A stretch of DNA of 47,664 bases. It comes from Leptospira noguchii serovar Panama str. CZ214 (lineage in GTDB: Bacteria; Spirochaetota; Leptospiria; Leptospirales; Leptospiraceae). This document shows, in pieces, positions 11,340 through 28,159 of this stretch. Below the pieces are notes generated by a model that was given only the letters and a program-made list of their open reading frames with translations, was not told the origin of the DNA and ran no database searches. How positions within the stretch are numbered: position 1 is the first letter of the stretch; each line of letters opens with the position of its first letter. Made by a program: the position numbers and the translations under genes. Where the stretch lies: contig NZ_AKWY02000008.1 of assembly GCF_000306255.2 (NCBI RefSeq), positions 1-47,664 of the forward strand, written 5' to 3'.

Positions 11340-11935
11340 GCGGGCTTAAGTTTTTTCATATGAACGACGCTTTTATAACGAATGTAAACTTGCATTGTAA
11401 TAGTTCCCACATTTCAAGATTTAGCTGTAAACTTTCATTGTAATAGTTCCCACATTTCAAGATTTAGCTGTAAACTTTCATTGTAATAGTTCCTACATTT
11501 CAAGATTTAGCTGTAAACTTTCATTGTAATAGTTCCCACATTTCAAGATTTAGCTGTAAACTTTCATTGTAATAGTTCCCACATTTCAAGATTTAGCTGT
11601 AAACTTTCATTGTAATAGTTCCCACAAATTCAAAAATCAATTTTAAAATAGGTATTTTTCCATCTATAAGTCGGTTCTTGAAACTTTTTGATTGAACTCA
11701 CATAAGATTTTGATTTTAAGATATTCGCGCGTAAGAGCCTTGCATTATTTTAAATGGCTAAAAGAGCACAAAAACGATTCAAAAGGATAAAAGGTTGTGG
11801 GAACTACTGCAAAACTAAGACTCGAAATAGATTCTCTAAAAATAAACTTTCGTTTAAAAATTCTTTAGAAAAAAAATCCAAAATTTGAATTTCTAAATGA
11901 AGTTCAAAAGCGTTTGGAGATATGAAAGGATCAAC
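11340..11935. other. Spacer inside the atp locus, mostly repeat DNA
   Basis: No gene. It holds the 43-bp array at 11397-11636 and a reverse core TTGTGGGAACTACTGCA at 11795-11811. The next gene starts at 11936. Confidence 0.7.
11397..11636 (+). repeat. 43-bp tandem repeat array, five units plus a partial
   Basis: Units start at 11397, 11440, 11483, 11526, 11569 and 11612, each exactly 43 bases: GTAATAGTTCCCACATTTCA followed by AGATTTAGCTGTAAACTTTC. The five full units differ at a single base (C to T in the third), so the array expanded recently. It shares its core with the 46-bp array at 7777-8030. Confidence 0.96.
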
Positions 11936-12265
<330 letters not shown>

Positions 12266-12353
12266 ATCACCGGAATCGCATAAAAAATAAAAAGAAACCG
12301 GAAACATTCGCCAATTCTGTGATTAGTGGTCCGTAATTAAAATACGATCCTTG

Positions 12354-13419
<1,066 letters not shown>

Positions 13420-13454
13420 TTAGAATATTGAATCAACAAGGAGTCAATGGAACC

Positions 13455-13754
13455 ATGGAATTTGGATTAGGATATATTGGTGTAGGAATCGCTGCAGGAG
13501 TTGCAATCCTAGGAGCAGCTCTCGGAATCGGAAGAATCGGCGGATCCGCAACGGAAGGAATTTCAAGACAACCCGAAGCAGGCGGTAAAATTCAAACTGC
13601 TATGATCATCGCAGCTGCGTTGATTGAAGGTGCAGCTTTGTTTGCTCTTGTAATCGCTTTCCAAGCTGCTGGAACTCTGAACGAAGGATTAAAAGCTACC
13701 GTTGCTCATCAAACGAAAGCTTCTGCTGTCGTAACTGAAGAAAAAGGAAAGTAA
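13455..13754 (+). CDS. atpE: F1Fo ATP synthase subunit c
   Basis: 99 residues, two transmembrane helices. The proton-carrying carboxylate is Glu58 (AALIEGAAL), and the conserved polar loop is RQPEAGG (residues 38-44). Glu58 is followed by Gly rather than Ser/Thr, and the first helix has Arg27 (GIGRIGG) where Na+-type rings carry Gln, so a proton-coupled ring is inferred. The start at 13455 is favoured by AAGGAG eleven bases upstream; an in-frame start at 13428 would add nine unconserved residues. A charged C-terminal tail (HQTKASAVVTEEKGK) extends beyond the usual end. Confidence 0.95.
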   Translation: MEFGLGYIGVGIAAGVAILGAALGIGRIGGSATEGISRQPEAGGKIQTAMIIAAALIEGAALFALVIAFQAAGTLNEGLKATVAHQTKASAVVTEEKGK

Positions 13755-13757
13755 ACT

Positions 13758-14279
13758 TTGATACTCTTAGCTGCTAAGGGATTGAGTCTTCTGGATGTGA
13801 ACCCGGGTCTGGTAGTCTGGACTCTGGTTACTTTTCTAGTTGTTGTCTTAGTTCTCAAAAAGTTTGCCTGGGATGTAATTCTGAAGGCTTTAGACGAAAG
13901 AGCAGAAACCGTTCAGAATGATATCAAAAAAGCTTCAGAACTTCGTTTAGAAGCAGAAGCTCTTTTAAAGGACTACGAAGCTAGGTTAAACTCTGCAAAG
14001 GACGAAGCAAACGCAATTGTTGCGGAAGCCAAGTCTGACGCTTTGAAATTGAAGAATAAACTCCTCGAAGAAACCAATCAGGAAGTGAAGACTCAGAAAG
14101 ATCAAGCAGTGAAAGAGATAGAACTCGCTAAAGCTAAGGCGTTGGGACAATTGCAAACTCAAATCGTAGAAATGACGATCACAGTCGCTGGCAAAGTTTT
14201 AGAAAAGCAGCTCAAAAGCGAAGACTACAAAACTTTTATCGAAACAGAATTAGATAAACTGGGAAAACTGAGCGCATAA
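13758..14279 (+). CDS. atpF: F1Fo ATP synthase subunit b
   Basis: 173 residues: one N-terminal transmembrane helix (PGLVVWTLVTFLVVVLVLKKF), then a long Ala/Glu/Lys-rich coiled coil forming the peripheral stalk. The start is TTG, since the frame has no Met codon before the membrane helix, with AAAGGA upstream. It follows atpE by three bases. Confidence 0.93.
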   Translation: MILLAAKGLSLLDVNPGLVVWTLVTFLVVVLVLKKFAWDVILKALDERAETVQNDIKKASELRLEAEALLKDYEARLNSAKDEANAIVAEAKSDALKLKNKLLEETNQEVKTQKDQAVKEIELAKAKALGQLQTQIVEMTITVAGKVLEKQLKSEDYKTFIETELDKLGKLSA

Positions 14280-14283
14280 ACCA

Positions 14284-18641
<4,358 letters not shown>

Positions 18642-18646
18642 CGCGA

Positions 18647-19042
<396 letters not shown>

Positions 19043-19117
19043 TGAATTTCCGAAAATAGTAGCAAGGATTCTCTTTTCTCCGAATACAATGGAGATCTGG
19101 GGATAACATTAGGTATT

Positions 19118-19399
19118 ATGAAAACTACGATTCGTGTTTTCGCAGGAATGGTTTTATTTTTAAGCGTAGGTTTTCTCTTACGAAAAAACCAGGAACAGAT
19201 TCGAAGTATATTCCAGTCTGAACCTATTTCTGCGTCGATTCGCGGAAATGTTGTTCATCCCGGAGTTTATCGTCTTCATAAAGGAGATACTTTGGATGAT
19301 TTGGTTCGTATGGCGGGAGGTTTTAAAAAGCCTTCCACGTTGGAACTAGAACTCGATCGGGAAATTTTGGACGGACAGACGATCGAATTGAAAGAATGA
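19118..19399 (+). CDS. Small SLBB-domain protein with N-terminal membrane anchor
   Basis: 93 residues: an N-terminal hydrophobic segment (about 5-22), then one SLBB (soluble-ligand-binding beta-grasp) domain, seen in RGNVVHPGVYRLHKGDTLDD and the following LVRMAGGF. SLBB domains occur in polysaccharide-export proteins and in ComEA-like competence proteins; the helix-hairpin-helix of ComEA is absent here. It is probably exported or anchored. It lies 12 bases before the acidic repeat protein and may be co-transcribed with it. Confidence 0.75.
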   Translation: MKTTIRVFAGMVLFLSVGFLLRKNQEQIRSIFQSEPISASIRGNVVHPGVYRLHKGDTLDDLVRMAGGFKKPSTLELELDREILDGQTIELKE

Positions 19400-19411
19400 T
19401 GTTATAGGAAT

Positions 19412-21151
<1,740 letters not shown>

Positions 21152-21154
21152 CCG

Positions 21155-23341
21155 ATGGGATTGCTGGAAAGAGTCAGTAAGTTAGTCCGATCGAATTCGT
21201 CGGGGATTTCCACTTCGACGTCTTCTGGGGAAGTAAAAAAATCACTGCTCAAAAAATCCGAATCTCTTCAGCGTAAACAAGGATTTTTACAAAAAGCCCT
21301 TGGTATGAGAAAGGAATCCGAAGAAAAGGGAATTGTTTTATCATCGCCGTTTGAAGAGGATCAACTGCCGATTTCTTCCGAAGAATCCGTTGATTTCGGA
21401 GATGATCTTCAATCCAATTCCGAGGAGTTTTTTATCCCTGAGTTAGACGAAATTTCTTTGGATACAAACGAACAAGAAGAGTTTTCAAATCCTGATCTTT
21501 CTGACCCGGTCGAAACAATTTCAGACTTGGACGAGAATGATATTCAGGAATTATCACAAGATGAAAATGATGTCACTATAGATGATCTTTTTGAAGACGA
21601 AACAACTTCTTCATTGGATTCAGAGTCAATAGATCAAATAGTTGACGATTCTGATAAACTTTCGATACAAGAACAGAATAAAAAAGAAATATTAGACGAT
21701 ACTAATGTTAATGATAGCGTAACGCATTTAGAGGAGGATCCTTTTGATGATTGGGTTAAAGAGGCGGAACAAGAAGCACGTAGAACTCCTCCTAAAAAAG
21801 ATCCAAATATTTCCGCTTCCGAAAAGGATGGATTCTTATTTGACGACGATTCTAATTTTACTACTTCCCCTATAGATCTTCAGATTGCTTCTCGAAAAAA
21901 ATTAGAGAACTATATTTCTGTTTTTGAAATCAGTAAGGAAATAGGAATCTCTACAGACTTTGCGAACTTTTTTGAAAATCTTTTGTTTTCGATTATGGGG
22001 CAAATAGGTTCCGAATCGATTGGGATCTTTTCTTCTAAAAATGGAAATCAGGATTTTTTTCGTTTGGAAGATTACCAAGGTGAAAATTTCAATCAAGAGT
22101 GGACTATTTCTTCGGAAGAGGAAATCTATCATGCGGTGCATAACGCTGGATCGGTTCTTTATGCCAAGGAACTTTTAAAACCGACTCTTCCTGCTAAGGA
22201 AAGAGAGATTCTACAGCAATCGGAAGCTGAACTTTTAGTTCCGATTCGAACCACCGAAGAATTTTTTGGAATCATTCTTCTAGGTCAAACGATCAGCGGA
22301 GAAGATTATACGATTGAAGATCTTGAATTTTTAAAGATCATCGGGGAAATCGCTGGTTCAGTATATAAAAGAATTTATGATGCCGAACTACTTCATCAAG
22401 AAAATCAAAATCTAAAAGAAACGGTTCGTGCCAACGAGTTGATCATTTCGCTTGCTAGAGATTTTTCTTCCGTCCGTAGTATGGATGAAGCCTATGATAA
22501 ATTATTTTCTGCGTTTCGAGAAGAATTAAAAGTCCGTCGCGCTACGTTTATGATTTTGGAAAATAAAAACGAATTCCGAGTATTTGCTTCCAACTTACTC
22601 ACTCCAGAACACGTAGGAAGTTTTAGGCTTTCTTTGGAAAGTTCGATCGTAGGAATCGTTTCTAACATTCCGGGTGTGTTTAGAATCGAAAATTTTAGAA
22701 AACATCCCGAGCTTGTACAAAAATTGTCCAATGACGAACTTGGGCTTATGACTGATTTTATAGTTATTCCTTTGATTAATTTACATTGGCTTGTTGGAAT
22801 GTGGATCGTTCATGAAACTGAAGTTCCTTGGACTGACTCTGATCGAGAAACCGCAGTTGGCATTTCAGAGGTGCTGGCACCTGTTTTTTCCAATTTACTA
22901 CTGGTTCAGGAAAGAGATTCGGTATTTAAGGATCCATTTAGTCCTGTTGAGGAAAAAATAGAAGAGATGATTTTGAAATCGACTAGACTAGGAAATTGTT
23001 TTAGTCTAACTATATTCAAAATTCAGAATATATCTAGAATGGTTAAATTAAAAGGTTCCGGATTTTTTGTAAATTATAGTGAGGAACTTAGAAAGGCCAT
23101 TCAAGATAATTTATCTGAAGTAGATTTTCACTATCGGATCGGACAAGGAAAATACGCGATGATTCTGGATGGAAAGGATCGAGAAGAGACACAGGTACTC
23201 ATTCGTAAAATTAAAAATCGTCTTGTTGAAGTGGATCGTAGGTCCAAAGATTTTCAAACCTCAGTTGTACAACATACTCTTTGTTATCCTGCGGATACAA
23301 AAGAAAAAGAAAGAATTTTAGAATTACTCGAAGAGTCTTAG
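21155..23341 (+). CDS. Two-GAF protein with degenerate GGDEF-like C-terminus
   Basis: 728 residues. A basic start (1-60) is followed by an acidic, probably disordered region (65-240), a first GAF-type domain (about 245-405), a short linker helix, a second GAF domain (about 425-585), and a C-terminal domain (595-725) that follows the GGDEF fold pattern. At the active loop it has RIGQGKYAMIL (661-671) in place of RxGGDEFxxxL, so diguanylate cyclase activity is not expected. It could bind or sense a nucleotide, or act structurally. It sits in a cluster with the acidic repeat protein upstream (3-base gap) and the MBOAT gene downstream (11-base gap). Confidence 0.78.
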   Translation: MGLLERVSKLVRSNSSGISTSTSSGEVKKSLLKKSESLQRKQGFLQKALGMRKESEEKGIVLSSPFEEDQLPISSEESVDFGDDLQSNSEEFFIPELDEISLDTNEQEEFSNPDLSDPVETISDLDENDIQELSQDENDVTIDDLFEDETTSSLDSESIDQIVDDSDKLSIQEQNKKEILDDTNVNDSVTHLEEDPFDDWVKEAEQEARRTPPKKDPNISASEKDGFLFDDDSNFTTSPIDLQIASRKKLENYISVFEISKEIGISTDFANFFENLLFSIMGQIGSESIGIFSSKNGNQDFFRLEDYQGENFNQEWTISSEEEIYHAVHNAGSVLYAKELLKPTLPAKEREILQQSEAELLVPIRTTEEFFGIILLGQTISGEDYTIEDLEFLKIIGEIAGSVYKRIYDAELLHQENQNLKETVRANELIISLARDFSSVRSMDEAYDKLFSAFREELKVRRATFMILENKNEFRVFASNLLTPEHVGSFRLSLESSIVGIVSNIPGVFRIENFRKHPELVQKLSNDELGLMTDFIVIPLINLHWLVGMWIVHETEVPWTDSDRETAVGISEVLAPVFSNLLLVQERDSVFKDPFSPVEEKIEEMILKSTRLGNCFSLTIFKIQNISRMVKLKGSGFFVNYSEELRKAIQDNLSEVDFHYRIGQGKYAMILDGKDREETQVLIRKIKNRLVEVDRRSKDFQTSVVQHTLCYPADTKEKERILELLEES

Positions 23342-23352
23342 ATCGATAGAGA

Positions 23353-24777
23353 ATGTTATTCAATTCTCTGAATTTTCTCTTTTTTTTTATAGGTTTTTGT
23401 CTGATCTATTTTCGTCTCGGTTTGAAGGGGCAGAATCTTCTTTTGTTTTTTGGAGGTTTGTTTTTTTACGGTTATTGGAAACCGGAGATGGTTTTACTTT
23501 TGCTCTTTTGTATTTCCTTTAATTTTGCAGGGGGAATTTGGCTTGGTAAAACGTCTGCTGAAATCCGTGGAAAACGAATTTTCGTTTTTTTAATTGTTTT
23601 AAATCTGGGAATTCTGATCTTTTTTAAGTATATTTTGTTTTTCTTAAGTATTTGGAACGATTCTTTGGGAGTTCTGTTTCCATCTTCGATTCTTCCCATT
23701 CCGGAAATTTTATTGCCGATAGGAATTTCGTTTTATACATTTCACAATATCAGTTATCTTTCTGATATTCGATCCCGAAAAATAACTCCTTGTTCCAACT
23801 TCATACGTTTTGGAGTTTATGATTTATTCTTTCCGTTGTTGTTGGCTGGACCTATTGAAAGACCGGATTCCTTATTACCCCAGATCGAAAAGGAACGTGT
23901 AGTAGATCAAAACGGTTTTGTTTCCGGAGCGATTTTATTTTTTTGGGGAATGTTTAAGAAGGTGTTTATAGGAGATCATCTTTTGTTTTTTACCAATAAG
24001 GTGATGGAACCGGGAATGTCTCTTCCTTCTGGTATGATATTTTGGATCGCTTTCTCTTTTGCGTTTCAGGTTTACACCGACTTTAGTGGATACACGGATG
24101 GAGCACGCGGTCTTGCAAAGATGTTAGGTTTTAGGCTTTCGTTAAACTTCAATTTTCCTTTTATTTCGTCCAACCCTTCCGAGTTTTGGAAGCGATGGCA
24201 TATCTCACTTTCTACTTGGTTAAGGGATTATCTTTATATTCCTTTAGGGGGAAATAGAGTTTCTTTGTTTCGCCAAAACGTAAATTTAATGATCGTTTGG
24301 ATCTTAGGAGGGCTTTGGCACGGAGCCACATATGGGTATTTAGTATGGGGATTTTATTGTGGTTTGCAGGTTGTGTTTTATAATTTAATTCAAAAATACT
24401 TTTTAAATTTAATTAATAAGAATATTAAAGTTTTAAAATATTCTATAAAAATAATTGGACTTTTTTTGACTTTTTGGATGTTTGCTCTTGGGCTGCTTTT
24501 GTTTCAGGTAAATTCTCCGGGTGAACTTTGGAGTTTGATCGAGAATACATTTGGAGGATTTTACTGGAATTCCGTGTTTGCGGCTAAATTATTTTTTCTT
24601 TTATTTCCTTTGTTTTGTGTGGAATTTTGGATGATCGTTTCGGGAGGAACCGATTTGTTTTTTGATAAGATTGTCGAAAAACAATCTAGCTTGATTTTAT
24701 TTTCTTTTGGAATTGGAATTTTGTTTTGCTTATTTGGGATTTTTGAAAAGAAAGAATTCTTTTATTTTCAGTTTTAA
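23353..24777 (+). CDS. MBOAT-family O-acyltransferase (AlgI-like)
   Basis: 474 residues, polytopic throughout. Family motifs are PIGISFYTFHNISYLSDI (123-140), YTDFSGYTDGARGLAKMLGF (241-260), FWKRWHISLSTWLRDYLYIP (279-298) and GGLWHGATYGYLVWG (319-333) with the presumed catalytic His323. Related AlgI/DltB proteins move acyl groups across the inner membrane to polysaccharide acceptors. Partner proteins of the AlgJ/AlgX type usually lie nearby; the SGNH-like DUF1574 gene 660 bases downstream is a good candidate. Acceptor unknown. Confidence 0.9.
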   Translation: MLFNSLNFLFFFIGFCLIYFRLGLKGQNLLLFFGGLFFYGYWKPEMVLLLLFCISFNFAGGIWLGKTSAEIRGKRIFVFLIVLNLGILIFFKYILFFLSIWNDSLGVLFPSSILPIPEILLPIGISFYTFHNISYLSDIRSRKITPCSNFIRFGVYDLFFPLLLAGPIERPDSLLPQIEKERVVDQNGFVSGAILFFWGMFKKVFIGDHLLFFTNKVMEPGMSLPSGMIFWIAFSFAFQVYTDFSGYTDGARGLAKMLGFRLSLNFNFPFISSNPSEFWKRWHISLSTWLRDYLYIPLGGNRVSLFRQNVNLMIVWILGGLWHGATYGYLVWGFYCGLQVVFYNLIQKYFLNLINKNIKVLKYSIKIIGLFLTFWMFALGLLLFQVNSPGELWSLIENTFGGFYWNSVFAAKLFFLLFPLFCVEFWMIVSGGTDLFFDKIVEKQSSLILFSFGIGILFCLFGIFEKKEFFYFQF

Positions 24778-25441
24778 GATTATTCCAAAGATTTAAAGTA
24801 ATTTATGATTTTGTTGAGTTATAAACGTGCCTTCGGTAATTTTACAGATTTAAGTTTTTGAGCAGGAAATCAAATATAAGAAATATTAGAAAAATAGGAA
24901 ATTTTAATGAAGAATTGTAATAGGATGTTTAAAATTCTGTATCTAAAATGTGTTTTTGTTCCAAAATATACAGGTTCTTATATAAGAATTTATAAATTGT
25001 AATTTCGGAATTTTGTGTGAATTTCTGCATTTTAAAAGTTTGGGATTAGGTTGCTCATAACTATATAATAAAATACTTAATATTTTGCATGGATCAGCGT
25101 TTTGTAATAAAATTAACGGTACTCAATTTTATAGAGATTAGTAGTACAATCGTTTTTATATATTTTTTAACTTGAGTTCTATGCAACAATGAGAAAGCGA
25201 TAACAGAAATTTCGAAGAAACTGGTATGCCTCTATGAAGATTAAGTTTTTATTTGCTAAAATGTACTTGCTCTGAATTCACGTTTTGTTAATAAAAAAAT
25301 TCAATTTCATGAAAACTAGTCTTTGTGTTAAACTAACGTATGTGACATTTTTTCGAAGGTTAAGTCGTTTAGAGATCGTTATGGAAAAACATATTTTTAA
25401 AAAATAATGTTTTTATTGATGTAAGATTTAGGAGTTTTACT
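24778..25441. other. Long AT-rich spacer without recognisable gene
   Basis: 664 bases. I see no open frame with support, no terminator and no clear member of the larger repeats. Only weak AACGTGCC and TTCACGTT motifs near 24826 and 25270 recall the dispersed TTAACGTGAGTT motif. It separates the MBOAT gene from its likely partner. Confidence 0.55.
25428..25434 (+). promoter_or_regulatory. Ribosome binding site fixing a TTG start
   Basis: TTAGGAG seven bases before TTG at 25442 decides the start of the DUF1574 gene; no upstream ATG is in frame. Confidence 0.75.
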
Positions 25442-26578
25442 TTGAAAAAAATAAACTTTGTATCTGGCTTTCATCTGGGCTTTGTAAAAAATAAAATTTT
25501 TGGCTGGGTCATTGGTTTTCTCTTCTGCATAACGTTCCAATTTATATTATTTCCATATTTATTATTCTTTCAGGAGAAAAATTCTTTTTTATACGATCAA
25601 TTGTCTCGTTTGGATTCTTTTTTATATACGGAATCCAATTTAAATCGAGAAGCACCGATTGTATTTTTAGGAGATAGTCAGATACTTTCCGGGGTTCATC
25701 CGCAGGAATTAGAAACAAAAATTGGTCGCCCCATTTGGTTTTTGCCCAGACCATCCGAACAGCCGGAAGGAATGTTGTTACGGTGGAAAGAATACGAACG
25801 AAAAATAAAAACTAAACCTTCCTTGGTGATTGTAAACGGTTCCGTTTTTTCGATTGCGGATATGGACGTAGCAAGCGCTCACCGAAGTCTAGAATTGAAC
25901 TATGATTCTTTTCACTCTGAGATTTTTACAAAAACGATTTTTAGAAATTTTTATCTAAAGAATGTTTCTTCGGGGCTTTATTATCTTTTAGGAAGAGTAT
26001 TTCCTTTTTTGCGTTTGAATGCGTCCGTTTCTACAACTTTGAAAATTATAGGAGAAGGAGATGAATTTAGTTATTCTGAAAAAAAAATTGAGAACCTTCT
26101 TTCTGGAAACCCTATTGAAAAATGGAAAGTTAATTTAAATAAAAATAATTTTATAAAAATAGAATATTCAAAAAATAAAGGATATTTGGATTGGGGAAAA
26201 GAATTCTCTTACGATGGCGTTTGTGTTCCAAATAAAAATCCGATTCCTCTTCCTCCAAACGCAGAAGCCTCCTTACATAAAACAAGAGTGTCTTCTTTAA
26301 ATGCTTGGAGAGAATTATTTTCTTATTTGAAGTCTCAAAATGTTCCGATTTTGGCGGTTTCTATTCCGTTTCGTCCCGATTTTGAAAATAAAATTTCGAC
26401 ACTTACTTTGATGCCTCTTTGGGAATCGATTCTTGTGAAAGAAACAATTTCGTACTGGAAGGTTGAAGGCTCTTTGTTTGAACTGAGTGATTTTGGGGAT
26501 TATACTCACTTGAATACTTGTGGAATGAAGAAGCTTGTCCCGACTTTGGCGGAAAAAATTTATAGTCTTAATTTATAA
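25442..26578 (+). CDS. DUF1574-family SGNH-like protein
   Basis: 378 residues: one N-terminal transmembrane segment (about 20-45), then a periplasmic domain. The block APIVFLGDSQILSGVHP has the GDSx nucleophile motif of SGNH hydrolases, and near the C-terminus DFGDYTHLNTCGM supplies the Asp-x-x-His pair. This fits the leptospiral DUF1574 family, which I take to be related to AlgJ/AlgX acetyltransferases. With the MBOAT gene upstream it probably forms an O-acetylation pair for a surface glycan. The start is TTG, supported by TTAGGAG seven bases upstream. Confidence 0.8.
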   Translation: MKKINFVSGFHLGFVKNKIFGWVIGFLFCITFQFILFPYLLFFQEKNSFLYDQLSRLDSFLYTESNLNREAPIVFLGDSQILSGVHPQELETKIGRPIWFLPRPSEQPEGMLLRWKEYERKIKTKPSLVIVNGSVFSIADMDVASAHRSLELNYDSFHSEIFTKTIFRNFYLKNVSSGLYYLLGRVFPFLRLNASVSTTLKIIGEGDEFSYSEKKIENLLSGNPIEKWKVNLNKNNFIKIEYSKNKGYLDWGKEFSYDGVCVPNKNPIPLPPNAEASLHKTRVSSLNAWRELFSYLKSQNVPILAVSIPFRPDFENKISTLTLMPLWESILVKETISYWKVEGSLFELSDFGDYTHLNTCGMKKLVPTLAEKIYSLNL

Positions 26579-26599
26579 TTAAACGGTCATTGCTAAGCT

Positions 26600-26985
26600 C
26601 TATCAAACTGAATACATAAATTTTTATCATAAAGTGCCATTTTACGTGAGTTCGATAGAATTCATGCGAAAGCAATTGAAGCGCAGGAGAACTCAGCAGA
26701 ATACTCTCTCAAACTGAGTCGTTTCTGGGCGCTCGAAGTAACTCAGCGTCTTACTTTTCATGGGTTGTTCGACAGATCGCGTTCTATAATAAATTGTAAC
26801 TAAAGACAAATTATTGTATTAATGTGAATTCGGTATAATGCGAAAGGGATCGATGCGGGGTCGATAAATTGAAATCTACGGTGATAAGTCGTATAACGTT
26901 CTTATATACAATTTATTGACCAGAGCTGAGAGCCCGGTCCGGCTGCTTATGGCAGCCGGATTTGCCCTGATTTTTCTTTGAATTC
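26600..26985 (+). repeat. Large dispersed repeat, copy 3, with 9-bp CCGG hairpin
   Basis: Blocks in order are TTTTACGTGAGTTCGATAG, GCAATTGAAGCGCAGGAGAA, AACTCAGCG, GGGTTGTTCGACAGATCGCG, TTCTATAATAAATTG, AAGGGATCGATGC, CAATTTATTGACCAGAGCTG, AGAGCCCGG, and then the hairpin TCCGGCTGC/GCAGCCGGA at 26938-26960 with loop TTATG. It is the most complete copy in the window. No T-run follows the hairpin, so it is not an ordinary terminator. The rest of 26579-27133 is AT-rich with no gene; an isolated IS-like end, AGAGTTGTTGAAATTTTT, lies at 27020. Confidence 0.8.
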
Positions 26986-27133
26986 ATATGGTTAAAGTGT
27001 AAATTATTGATTCTTTATTAGAGTTGTTGAAATTTTTAAAAAATGTGAAATCGTATTATTTTTCTATAATTATTGTTTTTTTAATATTCCAAATTTCATT
27101 TTTTCCAAGCTTAAAGTAAAAGGTAGCACGGAG

Positions 27134-27505
27134 TCATTCGATTTGGTATTCTATTGTAGTTTTTGCATGACGATCATCTGTTTGAAAACTCAGGAAACGA
27201 ATATGTGGCCGAGAACCAATTTCAATGTCGGAAAGAATTTGTACGGACTTTTCGAATTTGGAAAGTTTTATGTTCGATTCTAATAAATGATCTGAAAGAA
27301 TCAGTGGTAGACGGCCTTTTACTTTCGGATGAAGAAATTTGACAATTTCTGAGTGATTGATTACTAAGGAGACTATTGATTTCGGAACTTTTATCTGAGA
27401 AGATTGGCTTGTCTGGTGAGAAGTTAAGTTTGCAATTAAAATCAAAAAAATCAGACTGAATATTACTGTTTGTACATTTGAAAATGTTTTTTTGTGTTTG
27501 TTCAT
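27134..27505 (-). CDS. Hypothetical protein with N-terminal membrane anchor
   Basis: 123 residues: a basic N-terminus, one hydrophobic segment (about 12-27, VIFSLIFLILIANL), then a soluble part with no motif I recognise. There is no clear ribosome binding site. It lies between a dispersed repeat and the DUF1564 gene, so it may be a lineage-specific accessory gene or an old remnant. Codon pattern and composition look coding, but support is moderate. Confidence 0.5.
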   Translation of the reverse strand: MNKHKKTFSNVQTVIFSLIFLILIANLTSHQTSQSSQIKVPKSIVSLVINHSEIVKFLHPKVKGRLPLILSDHLLESNIKLSKFEKSVQILSDIEIGSRPHIRFLSFQTDDRHAKTTIEYQIE

Positions 27506-27616
27506 TTGGGGATTTACCGCGCTTTTTTAAAGAAGTGCCTATATTCTAAATAATTGGTAAAAATTCATTTATTTTCTGAAATCTCTAAATTTGATTGTGA
27601 TCGTCTAACAGTGATT

Positions 27617-28159
27617 TTATGTAGAAAACCGTTCTAGATCTAAAGCATAAAAATAGGATTCTGGTTCACAGTGTAGTTTTCGAGTTACTCGGTTGTTTGG
27701 CAGGTCTAAGTGCAGGATATAACTGTAAGACCAGTGAAATGTGGGAACTCCCGCCCGAACCGTATTCAAGATAGAATTCCCGACCCCAAGAGCTTCCAAT
27801 TTCAAAAGATAATTAAAAAGATAACACCTAGACACACCATGAGCCTGAGCCAACGTTTCCAAAAGAGTCCAACTTCCGGAAGGAACACGAACATTGATTC
27901 GTTTCATTTTTAATTTACCTGGACTAGGTTGATATAAAGTTCTACCTGCCTTTTTACCGAGAAGTTCCGACGAAGAAAGATATTTCCCATAAATTTTCAA
28001 AAGCGCAGGAATTCTTTTAGTAAGTAACTTAACGTCTTTTTCAGGAAAAAGAAGCCAAATATCTTCCGGAATCAAAAGAGTCACAGTCTCGGAAGGATCT
28101 TTTTGAAGTGCAGAACTAATTTCATGGTCAGAGTTGAGTAATAAAACACCCATACTCAT
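27617..28159 (-). CDS. DUF1564-family protein (leptospiral paralogous family)
   Basis: 180 residues. The central segment [20 protein letters not shown] and the following [19 protein letters not shown] match my memory of the DUF1564 family, present in many copies in pathogenic leptospires. The RINVRVP strand followed by two helices resembles a ribbon-helix-helix DNA-binding fold, so a regulatory role is possible, but this is inference. The segment [19 protein letters not shown] is encoded by DNA containing GAGTTCCCACATTTCA, close to the dispersed repeat core. No partner gene is evident. Confidence 0.78.
   Translation of the reverse strand: MSMGVLLLNSDHEISSALQKDPSETVTLLIPEDIWLLFPEKDVKLLTKRIPALLKIYGKYLSSSELLGKKAGRTLYQPSPGKLKMKRINVRVPSGSWTLLETLAQAHGVSRCYLFNYLLKLEALGVGNSILNTVRAGVPTFHWSYSYILHLDLPNNRVTRKLHCEPESYFYALDLERFST

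Noticed and set aside
11397..11636. CRISPR array
   Set aside because: Constant 43-bp units with no variable spacers; a plain tandem repeat.
27020..27060. Fourth MITE-like element
   Set aside because: A left-end match, AGAGTTGTTGAAAT, exists but no matching right end follows within 150 bases.
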